From: Rhizobiaceae bacterium
GTDB taxonomy: Bacteria > Pseudomonadota > Alphaproteobacteria > Rhizobiales > Rhizobiaceae
Length of the DNA: 5,295 bases
Direction: 5' to 3'
NCBI GenBank assembly: GCA_014380965.1
Contig: JACMIV010000350.1
Coordinates: forward strand, 1 to 5,295
Shown here piece after piece: positions 1 to 5,203 of the stretch (its first letter is position 1; each line of letters opens with the position of its first letter). Both the position numbers and the translations under genes were made by a program. Below the pieces are notes generated by a model, which saw nothing but the letters and a program-made list of their open reading frames with translations, made no database searches and had not been told where the DNA came from.

Positions 1-49
1 AGAGCGTACCACTTCGCTCGTTGGTCATGATGTAGACGTGCCCGGCCAC
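1..49 (-). CDS. GIY-YIG nuclease-like protein, N-terminal fragment cut by the window edge
   Basis: Only the first 16 codons are present. Starting from GTG they read VAGHVYIMTNERSGTL, with the gene continuing past the left edge. The VYIMTN...GTLY pattern is typical of the first beta strand of the small (about 90-110 residue) stand-alone GIY-YIG proteins common in alphaproteobacteria; the 'GIY' of the family name corresponds to 'VYI' here. GTG is chosen because an AAGGGAG ribosome binding site (56-62) lies 6 nt upstream and because the match begins at this codon. An ATG at 77-75 is in another frame and gives no family match. The gene starts 31 nt after the oppC stop, so it is probably co-transcribed with opp. 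In the family, Tyr and Arg/Glu residues of a small nuclease fold cleave DNA, but the cellular role of these solo proteins is largely unknown. The catalytic Arg and Glu lie outside the window, so activity cannot be judged. Confidence 0.75.
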   Translation of the reverse strand, partial: MAGHVYIMTNERSGTL

Positions 50-80
50 GCACTGCTCCCTTCGATCGGTTCGTCATAAT

Positions 81-1001
81 TCACCTGTCCTTCGGGTCGA
101 AGGCGTCGCGCAGGCCGTCGCCGACGAAGGCTAAGGAGAGGAGCAGCGCGACGAGGACCGTACCGGGGAAGCCGAGAAGCCAGGGGAGCGTCTCCATCGT
201 GTCGGCGCCTTCCGAGATCAGCGTGCCGAGCGAGGTCAGCGGCTCCTGCACGCCGAAGCCGAGATAGGAGAGGAAGCTCTCCGTGACGATGATCTCGGGG
301 ATGGTCAGCGTCGCGAAGATGACGACGGGTCCGACGAGATTGGGCACGATGTGGCGGCGGATGATGGTGAAGGTCGAGACGCCGGAGGCCCGCGCCGCCT
401 CGACGAACTCGCGCTCCCTCAAGGAGAGCGTCTGGCCGCGCACGATCCGCGCCATGGTCAGCCATTCGAGAAGGCCGATGGCGGCGAAGAGGAGGTAGAC
501 GTTGCGGCCGAACATCACCATCAGGAGGATGACGAAGAGGATGTAGGGAAGCGCGTACATCACGTCGACGAAGCGCATCATCGCACTGTCGATGCGCCCG
601 CCGAGAAAGCCCGAGACTGCGCCGTAGAGAACGCCGACGACGACCGAGACGAGCGTTGCGACGAGGGCGACGACGAGCGAGACGCGCGTGCCGTAGAGCG
701 TCCGGGCGAGAAGGTCGCGGCCGTTCTGGTCGGTGCCGAAGTAGTGGCCGGACTCGATCGAGGGCGGCGTCCGGAAGGCGGCCCAGTCCGGCGTCTCGTA
801 GTCGTAGGGGATGAACCAGGGACCGACGATGGCCGCCAGAACGATGAAGGCCAGGACGAAGAGCGAGCCGACGGCGGCCCAGTTGGCGAAGAGACGGCGC
901 ATGGCGTCGCGCGTCAGCGAACGCGGCTTGCCGGCGAGTGCTTCGGCCTCTACGGCGGCGAAGGGTTCGAGCGCCTCGCGCTTGGTCGCAAAGAGCGTCA
1001 C
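81..1001 (-). CDS. oppC: Oligopeptide ABC transporter, inner-membrane permease OppC
   Basis: This is the second permease of a peptide importer; in the family it pairs with OppB to form the channel through the inner membrane. The 306 residues match the usual OppC length of about 300. A long N-terminal cytoplasmic tail comes first, then a hydrophobic segment at about 42-64 (OppC_N region). Next is the conserved FGTDQNGRDLLAR stretch (88-100), which precedes the second membrane helix. The ATPase-coupling EAA loop is clear at about 198-221 (EFVEAARASG...HIVPN, with E201 and G207). Further hydrophobic segments lie at about 105-133, 150-178, 222-245 and 278-293. The start is GTG, in a GTGA overlap with the oppB stop, and GAGGA at 1006-1010 serves as its ribosome binding site. 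This indicates translational coupling to oppB. OppC and DppC cannot be told apart with certainty, but the OppA neighbour favours Opp. Confidence 0.95.
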   Translation of the reverse strand: MTLFATKREALEPFAAVEAEALAGKPRSLTRDAMRRLFANWAAVGSLFVLAFIVLAAIVGPWFIPYDYETPDWAAFRTPPSIESGHYFGTDQNGRDLLARTLYGTRVSLVVALVATLVSVVVGVLYGAVSGFLGGRIDSAMMRFVDVMYALPYILFVILLMVMFGRNVYLLFAAIGLLEWLTMARIVRGQTLSLREREFVEAARASGVSTFTIIRRHIVPNLVGPVVIFATLTIPEIIVTESFLSYLGFGVQEPLTSLGTLISEGADTMETLPWLLGFPGTVLVALLLSLAFVGDGLRDAFDPKDR

Positions 1002-1921
1002 CGCGTCCTCACCTTGGGATCGAGGAAGGCATAGGCGAGATCGACGAGGAGATTGAGGACGACGATGAGGAGCATGTAGAAGACGACCGTTCCAAGCACC
1101 ATGCCGTAGTCCCGGTTCAGCGCCGCCTGGATGAAGTAGCGCCCGATGCCGGGAATGCCGAAGATCTCCTCGACGACGATCGAGCCGGTGAGGAGGTAGC
1201 CGGCCGCCGGACCGAGATAGGAGACGACGGGAGTGAGGGCCGGCCGCAGCGCGTGGCCGAGCACCGTGCGGCGCAGGCCGATGCCCTTGGCCTTGGCTGT
1301 GCGGATGAAGTTTGAGTTCAGGACCTCGATCATCGAGCCGCGCATCAGCCTCGAGATCCGTGCCGCATGAGGGAAGGCCAGCACCGCCATCGGCAGCACG
1401 AGATAGCGCGGCGACCCGTCGCCCCAGCCGCCGAGCGGCAGCCAGCCGAGCTGAAGGCCGAAGACGAGCTGCAGGATCGGCGCGACGAGGAAGTTCGGGA
1501 CGACCAGCCCGATCATGATGAGCCCGGCGATGACGTAGTCCGGCGCCTTGTTCTGGAACAGCGCACCGAAAATGCCCGCCGCAAGCCCCACCAGAACGGC
1601 GAGCAGGAACGCGCCGCCGCCGAGGATCAGCGTATAGGGCAGGCCGATCAGGATCTGCTCCGACACGGTGAAGTCGTCCGTCGTGAAGGACGGCCCGAGA
1701 TCACCCTGGAGAAGGCCGAAAATATAGGAAAGGTACTGCGAGAAGAGCGGCTGGTCGAGGTTGTAGTGCGCGCGGAGATTGTCGAGGATCGCCGGCGGCA
1801 GTGCCCGCTCCATGTCGAACGGCCCGCCGGGCGCAAGACGCAGGATGAAGAAACAGGCCGTGACGGCGACGAGGACGACGGGAATTGCCGTCAGGAGTCG
1901 ATGGAAGGCAAAACGCAGCAT
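998..1921 (-). CDS. oppB: Oligopeptide ABC transporter, inner-membrane permease OppB
   Basis: This is the first permease of the peptide importer. Its 307 residues are close to the 306 of E. coli OppB. The N-terminus MLRFAFHRLLTAIPVV carries the first membrane helix (about 9-29), followed by the typical ILRLAPGGPFD motif (26-36). The periplasmic stretch with NLDQPLFSQYLSY (54-66) and GDLGPSF (73-79) is also family-typical. Membrane segments follow at about 95-120, 130-155, 172-186, 232-252 and 275-297. The EAA loop is FIRTAKAKGIGLRRTVLGHA (205-224), with Thr in place of Glu, which is common in OppB/DppB. The FGIPGIG motif (254-260) is conserved. The ATG is preceded by AAGGA (1926-1930) with a 4 nt spacer. 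The gene lies 110 bp downstream of oppA and overlaps oppC by 4 bp, so oppBC form a tight pair. Confidence 0.95.
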   Translation of the reverse strand: MLRFAFHRLLTAIPVVLVAVTACFFILRLAPGGPFDMERALPPAILDNLRAHYNLDQPLFSQYLSYIFGLLQGDLGPSFTTDDFTVSEQILIGLPYTLILGGGAFLLAVLVGLAAGIFGALFQNKAPDYVIAGLIMIGLVVPNFLVAPILQLVFGLQLGWLPLGGWGDGSPRYLVLPMAVLAFPHAARISRLMRGSMIEVLNSNFIRTAKAKGIGLRRTVLGHALRPALTPVVSYLGPAAGYLLTGSIVVEEIFGIPGIGRYFIQAALNRDYGMVLGTVVFYMLLIVVLNLLVDLAYAFLDPKVRTR

Positions 1922-2031
1922 ATAATCCTTGGTCTTGTTGCGACGGCGAAGCGCTCCGCCCTTTCCAGGTGCTCACGTTCCGAGGACGAGGCTTTCACCG
2001 CTCCGCTTCGGCGTTTGCCCCTCTTGCCGAC
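1922..2031 (-). other. oppA-oppB intercistronic gap with weak inverted repeats
   Basis: This 110 bp gap separates oppA from the tightly packed oppBC. It holds a near-palindrome at 1945-1960 (GGCG/CGCC arms, one A/C mismatch, then AGCGCT in the middle). A 7 bp inverted repeat also pairs 1947-1953 with 2004-2010 (CGAAGCG with CGCTTCG). No T-rich run follows, so this is not an intrinsic terminator. By analogy with other binding-protein operons, a structure here could protect the oppA message from 3' decay or lower oppBC expression relative to oppA. The structures are weak in such GC-rich DNA, and the role is inferred. Confidence 0.3.
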
Positions 2032-3624
2032 TCACTCCGCCTTGGTCATCCACCGCGTCCGGTGCTTGTCGAAGACGTTGTCCTCGAAGCCCGTGATCTT
2101 CGGCGAGACGATGTTCTCCGAGAGGTAATAGTAGATCGGGATGGCGGCGGTGTCGTCGAGGGCGATCTTTTCGGCCTCTTTCAGAACCTTGGCGCGAGCG
2201 GCCATGTCGGTCATCGACGCGGCCTCCGACAAAAGCCGGTCGTACTCGGCGTTCGACCATTTTCCGTAGTTCATCTCGATGCCGGACTTCAGGAGATTGA
2301 GGAAATTGTCCGGATCGTTGTAATCCGCGAGCCAGCCGGCACGGGCAGCCGAAAAGCTGCCCTGGCGCAGGTCGGCATAATGGACCTTGGTCTCGGCGTT
2401 CAGGAGTTCGACGTTGATCCCGAGCGGCTTCCACATCTGGGCGATCGCGACCGCGATGCGCTTGTGGTTGTCGTTGGTGTTGTAGCGCAGCGCGACGTTC
2501 AGCGGCTTGTCCGGCCCATATCCGGCCTCGGCGATGAGCGCCTTCGCCTGCTCGACCTTCTCGGGATAGGCGAGATCCTTCCAGGCGACTTCGACCGCCG
2601 GACCCTCGTAGTTGATGATGCCGGGCGGCACCCAGCCATAGGCGGGCAGCTCGCCTGTACCCAGGATCTGCGGGCCGATGACCTCGCGATTGATCGCCAT
2701 CGACAGCGCCTGGCGCACCTTCGGATTGTCGAAGGGCGGCTCTGCGGAGTTCACGACGTAGTAGTAGAGGCCGGCGAACGGGGCGAGATGCGCCTGGCCG
2801 GGAAGGTTCTCCTCGATCCAGCCGATCTGGTCCTTCGGGAAGTCGGTCAGGATATCGAAATCGCCGGCCCGGTAGCGGCGGAGCGCTGCGGCCTGATCCT
2901 CGAGCGTGAAGAACTTCACGCCGTCGATGGCGAGGTCCTTCACGCCGTACCAGTCGTCGTTCTTGGCGGTGAGGACATGGCTGCCGGGGATCCATTCGAC
3001 GGGCGTGTAGGGCCCGTTCGTCGCGATGGTGCCGACCTGCACCCAGGCGTCGCCCTTCTCCTCGATGAGATGCTCGGGCAGCGGATAGGCGGTGTAATGG
3101 GTTAGCGCGCCGAGGAAATAGGGTGTCGGCCGCTCCAGCGTGATCTCGAGCGTCTTCTCGTCGATCGCCTTGACGCCGAGCTGGTCGATCTCCGCGATCT
3201 TCCCGGTGTTGATCGCTTCGCCGTTCTTGATCGGATATTGCAGATAGGCATATTCCGCGGCCGTCTTCGGGTCCATCAGGCGCCGGAACGCGAAGACGAA
3301 GTCGGAAGCCTTTACCGGCTCGCCGTCCGACCATTTGGCGTCCTGGCGAAGCTTGAACGTGTAGACGAGGCCGTCGTCGGACAACGTGTGGCTTTCCGCC
3401 TGCCCGGGGATCGGCTCGGCCTTGGCGTCCTCCGTCATCAGGCCCTCGAAGATGTCGCCGGCGACGCGATCCTCCCAGTCGCCCGACATCTTGTGCGGGT
3501 CGAGCGACGTGACGTCGCCGCCGTTGTGGAGGTTGAGCTGGGCCGCCCCGGCGGCCGTGCCGAGAAGCGCAGACAACGCCACGACGCTCGCGGACAGGGT
3601 GAAGGATCTGGCGAAGAACGACAT
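2032..3624 (-). CDS. oppA: Periplasmic oligopeptide-binding protein OppA (SBP_bac_5 family)
   Basis: This protein captures peptides in the periplasm and hands them to OppBC. It is 530 residues long, against about 543 for E. coli OppA. A Sec signal peptide is visible: R6, a hydrophobic core at about 8-22, and an A25-G26-A27 cleavage motif before A28. The mature start reads LNLHNGGDVTSLDPHK, as in OppA/MppA. Other conserved blocks are KWSDGEPVKASDFVFAFRRL (97-116), RRYRAGDFDI (249-258) and PPFDNPKVRQALSMAINR (296-313). The segment RAGWLADYNDPDNFLN (428-443) corresponds to E. coli OppA RAGWCADYN. Its Asp (D434 here) aligns with the residue that binds the peptide N-terminus (E. coli D419), which supports true oligopeptide binding. 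IPIYYY (495-500) near the C-terminus is also characteristic. AGGAGGT at 3630-3636 lies 5 nt before the ATG, a very strong ribosome binding site fitting a highly produced binding protein. It heads the operon and is divergent from the hydrolase gene. Confidence 0.96.
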   Translation of the reverse strand: MSFFARSFTLSASVVALSALLGTAAGAAQLNLHNGGDVTSLDPHKMSGDWEDRVAGDIFEGLMTEDAKAEPIPGQAESHTLSDDGLVYTFKLRQDAKWSDGEPVKASDFVFAFRRLMDPKTAAEYAYLQYPIKNGEAINTGKIAEIDQLGVKAIDEKTLEITLERPTPYFLGALTHYTAYPLPEHLIEEKGDAWVQVGTIATNGPYTPVEWIPGSHVLTAKNDDWYGVKDLAIDGVKFFTLEDQAAALRRYRAGDFDILTDFPKDQIGWIEENLPGQAHLAPFAGLYYYVVNSAEPPFDNPKVRQALSMAINREVIGPQILGTGELPAYGWVPPGIINYEGPAVEVAWKDLAYPEKVEQAKALIAEAGYGPDKPLNVALRYNTNDNHKRIAVAIAQMWKPLGINVELLNAETKVHYADLRQGSFSAARAGWLADYNDPDNFLNLLKSGIEMNYGKWSNAEYDRLLSEAASMTDMAARAKVLKEAEKIALDDTAAIPIYYYLSENIVSPKITGFEDNVFDKHRTRWMTKAE

Positions 3625-3629
3625 GCGTG

Positions 3630-3636
3630 ACCTCCT
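3630..3636 (-). promoter_or_regulatory. Strong Shine-Dalgarno sequence of oppA
   Basis: On the minus strand the sequence reads AGGAGGT, then CACGC, then ATG. This is nearly the full anti-16S complement with a 5 nt spacer. It fixes the oppA start at 3624 and is the strongest ribosome binding site in the window. Confidence 0.85.
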
Positions 3637-3742
3637 CGAAACGGTGGATCGGATGGACGAAATTTCGAAATCGACGTCATCGAGCGGTCATGAACCATCC
3701 CGCATGGAGTTTTGTCCAGACGGTCAAAGGATTAAAATCGCG

Positions 3743-3811
3743 GCAGTGCCGCTGGCTGATCGGTTGACGGGCACTGCGTCGAAAGCACTGGCATTTCAAA
3801 GCATTCAGTGC
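3743..3811. repeat. Cluster of four GCACTG/CAGTGC hexamers, possible operator
   Basis: CAGTGC occurs at 3744-3749 and 3806-3811, and its complement GCACTG at 3771-3776 and 3785-3790. The first two form a perfect 8 bp inverted repeat, GCAGTGCC (3743-3750) with GGCACTGC (3770-3777), separated by 19 bp. The last two form a 6 bp inverted repeat separated by 15 bp. Repeated half-sites in both orientations between two divergent genes are what a regulator binding site would look like. No regulator gene is in the window, and I do not recognise the motif as a named operator. Confidence 0.4.
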
Positions 3812-3965
3812 GCTTCAAAGGACGCAAGCGGGTTTTTCCGCGTGGCCTTTCGGCTCTCTGATCGAGGCGGCGGGAGGTTCTGGAGGGACCGCACGGAGCG
3901 GACCTGCAGGCCGCCCGTGCGCGGCGCGCGTCCATGACGGAACGTCTTTCAAGGCGTGTGCATTC

Positions 3966-3995
3966 GGACCGCTGACGGTCCGGGTTGCGGACCCG
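3966..3995 (+). promoter_or_regulatory. Alternative stem-loops in the hydrolase 5' leader
   Basis: GGACCG (3966-3971) pairs with CGGTCC (3976-3981) around a CTGA loop. GGGT (3982-3985) can then pair with ACCC (3991-3994). A competing hairpin pairs GGTCCG (3977-3982) with CGGACC (3988-3993) and cannot form together with the first. The structures end 4 nt before the AAGGAG ribosome binding site. There is no T-run, so they are not a terminator. A role in translation control or message stability is inference. Confidence 0.4.
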
Positions 3996-3999
3996 TGAA

Positions 4000-4005
4000 A
4001 AGGAG
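4000..4005 (+). promoter_or_regulatory. Shine-Dalgarno sequence that sets the hydrolase start
   Basis: AAGGAG lies 7 nt before the ATG at 4013. This, together with the family-typical N-terminus MPFVTTADKTELFYNDWG, selects 4013 over an in-frame GTG at 3956. Using that GTG would add 19 residues with no family match, encoded by the hairpin region. Confidence 0.85.
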
Positions 4006-4012
4006 AGCGTGC

Positions 4013-4831
4013 ATGCCTTTCGTCACCACCGCCGACAAGACCGAGCTCTTCTACAACGACTGGGGCCAGGGAAAGCCGATCGTGCTCATCCACGGCTGGC
4101 CGGTCACCTCGGCCATGTGGGAATATCAGGCAGCACCGCTCGTCGAGGCGGGCTTTCGCGTCGTCGCTTACGATCGGAGGGGCTTCGGCAAGTCCTCGCA
4201 GCCGTATCACGGCTACGAGTACGACACGCTCGCCGACGACCTCGGCGCGGTCCTCGACCATCTCGATCTGGAGGACGCCGTGCTCGTCGGCTTCTCGATG
4301 GGCGGCGGCGAGGTCGCCCGCTACATGTCGCGACACAGCGGCCGGCGGGTCGGCAAGGCCGTGCTCGTCGCGGCCGTCACGCCCTTTCTTCTGAAGACCG
4401 ACGACAATCCCGAGGGCGTTCCGGCCTCCGTGTTCGAGGAGATGATCGCCGGTCTCAGGAAGGACAGGCCGAACTTCCTCGCCACCTTCGCGAAGTCCTT
4501 CTTCAATGCCGGGATGCTGAACTTCCAGATTTCGAACGAGATCCTCGGCCAGTTCGTCGCCCAGGCGCTCGAAGCTTCGCCCAAGGCGACGATCGACTGC
4601 GTGAAGGCCTTCGGCACGACGGATTTCCGCGGCGACATGGCGCATTTCAAGGTGCCGACGCTGATCATCCACGGCGATGCGGACCAGACCGTTCCCCTCG
4701 ACCATTCGGCAAAGCACCTTCCGGCGATGATCCCCGGCGCCGTGCTGAAGATCTACGAAGGCGCGCCGCACGCGCTCCAGTTCACGGAGAAGGACCGCCT
4801 CACGCAGGACCTCGTCGCCTTCGCGCGCTGA
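4013..4831 (+). CDS. Alpha/beta hydrolase of the cofactor-free haloperoxidase / perhydrolase / aryl esterase family
   Basis: This 272-residue protein matches the length of the Pseudomonas fluorescens aryl esterase and the bacterial non-heme chloroperoxidases (about 271-278). There is no signal peptide, so it is probably cytoplasmic. The oxyanion-hole motif HGWP is at 27-30. The nucleophile elbow GFSMGGGE (93-100) gives Ser95. HGDADQTVP (220-228) supplies Asp224, and GAPHAL (250-255) supplies His253, which completes the triad. YDRRGFGKSSQP (53-64) is also highly conserved in this family. Members hydrolyse esters. Many also make peracids from carboxylic acids and hydrogen peroxide, which can then halogenate substrates non-specifically. 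Pro30 sits where perhydrolase-active members carry proline. The true substrate cannot be read from sequence. The gene stands alone between the divergent opp operon and a terminator. Annotations such as arylesterase or non-heme chloroperoxidase are interchangeable here. Confidence 0.93.
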   Translation: MPFVTTADKTELFYNDWGQGKPIVLIHGWPVTSAMWEYQAAPLVEAGFRVVAYDRRGFGKSSQPYHGYEYDTLADDLGAVLDHLDLEDAVLVGFSMGGGEVARYMSRHSGRRVGKAVLVAAVTPFLLKTDDNPEGVPASVFEEMIAGLRKDRPNFLATFAKSFFNAGMLNFQISNEILGQFVAQALEASPKATIDCVKAFGTTDFRGDMAHFKVPTLIIHGDADQTVPLDHSAKHLPAMIPGAVLKIYEGAPHALQFTEKDRLTQDLVAFAR

Positions 4832-4866
4832 GACCTTGGATGTGACGCCGTGGCGGAAAAGAGATG

Positions 4867-4898
4867 AAAACCCGGCGCGACCGATCGCGTCGGGTTTT
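4867..4898 (+). terminator. Rho-independent terminator after the hydrolase gene
   Basis: AAAACCCG (4867-4874) pairs with CGGGTTTT (4891-4898), then G4875 with T4890 as a G-U wobble, then CGCGA (4876-4880) with TCGCG (4885-4889), around a CCGA loop. The 14 bp stem ends in a short T-run and begins 35 nt after the hydrolase stop. The matching A-run on the 5' side could let it act on the other strand too, but no gene ends there from the right. It isolates the hydrolase from the next plus-strand gene. Confidence 0.9.
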
Positions 4899-4997
4899 GC
4901 ATGTCGGATTTGGACGGCTGCCCTCGGATGTGGAAGAGGTTCGGCAGTCAGGATACATCCGGCCTGATACCCTGCGGCTGCAGCCTTTAGCGCCTCG

Positions 4998-5011
4998 TTA
5001 ATTCGCCTTAA
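4998..5011. promoter_or_regulatory. TTAA-N6-TTAA, near-match to a CtrA site
   Basis: TTAA at 4998-5001 and TTAA at 5008-5011 are separated by 6 bp. The alphaproteobacterial cell-cycle regulator CtrA recognises TTAA-N7-TTAA, so this is one base short of consensus. The pair lies about 190 bp upstream of the partial gene at 5204. It may simply be AT-rich promoter DNA. Confidence 0.2.
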
Positions 5012-5051
5012 TTAGTCTCCAGTCCACGCCGGGGGTGCAAATACGGCATCC

Positions 5052-5131
5052 TCCCGATAGAACCGGGCACGATCCGCATCCGGCGGCCGGACCCTTCGCA
5101 GGAACCAGGACGAGACACGGTTCTGTCGGGG
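5052..5131 (+). repeat. Imperfect 14 bp inverted repeat, possible leader stem-loop
   Basis: The left arm (5052-5065, TCCCGATAGAACCG) is the reverse complement of the right arm (5118-5131, CGGTTCTGTCGGGG) except at two positions, where plus-strand RNA would have U-G wobbles (5052 with 5131, 5058 with 5125). The 52 nt between the arms contain a TCCGG/CCGGA hairpin with a CGG loop (5079-5091). The structure ends 72 nt before the ATG at 5204, so it may be part of that gene's 5' leader. I do not recognise it as a known RNA family. Confidence 0.4.
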
Positions 5132-5203
5132 CGAGAGAGCCTAACACCGACGCGGGACGCCGCCGCCACGCAGGCGCCGATCTCATCCCAGGGCAAGGAC
5201 GCG

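Larger units (their letters stand above)
3625..4012. other. Divergent intergenic region between oppA and the hydrolase gene
   Basis: No credible gene is seen in these 388 bp: reading frames crossing it on either strand lack ribosome binding sites and family-like sequence. Both flanking genes must start transcription here, oppA leftward and the hydrolase rightward. The part nearer oppA (3655-3840) is relatively AT-rich and carries the repeat cluster, a palindrome ATTTCGAAAT (3662-3671) in the oppA leader, and an isolated TTGACC -35-like hexamer on the minus strand (3722-3727). A TTGACG lies on the plus strand (3764-3769). Neither hexamer has a convincing -10 at 16-18 bp. The part nearer the hydrolase (3850-3935) is GC-rich with no clear signal, followed by paired stem-loops before the hydrolase ribosome binding site. 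Confidence 0.6.
4899..5203. other. Non-coding stretch with small inverted repeats, no gene seen
   Basis: These 305 bp carry no reading frame with a plausible ribosome binding site and family match. Visible elements are a 7 bp inverted repeat CGGATGT/ACATCCG (4925-4931 with 4955-4961), a perfect palindrome GGCTGCAGCC (4976-4985), two TTAATT hexamers 10 bp apart (4998-5013) that form the most AT-rich spot, and the larger inverted repeat at 5052-5131. The promoter of the gene starting at 5204 should lie here, but no good -35/-10 pair is apparent. Confidence 0.55.

Noticed and set aside
1..77. Minus-strand ATG at 77-75 as the start of the gene after oppC
   Set aside because: It is in a different frame from the GIY-YIG match and has no clear ribosome binding site; its translation resembles no family I know.
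351..2128. Plus-strand open frames at 351-1034 and 1367-2128 opposite oppC and oppB
   Set aside because: They lie antisense to clear permease genes, show the Arg/Asp/Glu/His-rich composition typical of antisense frames in GC-rich DNA, and have no domain-like sequence.
1885..3334. Long open frames overlapping oppA (plus strand 1885-3105, minus strand 1973-3334)
   Set aside because: The oppA frame carries a signal peptide and all family blocks. The others are shadows in alternate frames with no recognisable motif.
3699..3727. Minus-strand TTGACC (3722-3727) as the oppA -35 box
   Set aside because: At 16-18 bp spacing the -10 position reads as G-rich sequence with no TATAAT-like hexamer, so a full promoter cannot be called.
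3956..4012. GTG at 3956 as the hydrolase start
   Set aside because: The extra 19 residues have no family match, there is no good ribosome binding site before 3956, and AAGGAG sits at the right distance from the ATG at 4013.
3815..4771. 318-codon minus-strand open frame opposite the hydrolase
   Set aside because: It is antisense to a gene with a complete catalytic triad and good ribosome binding site. Its own sequence is charge-rich and family-free.
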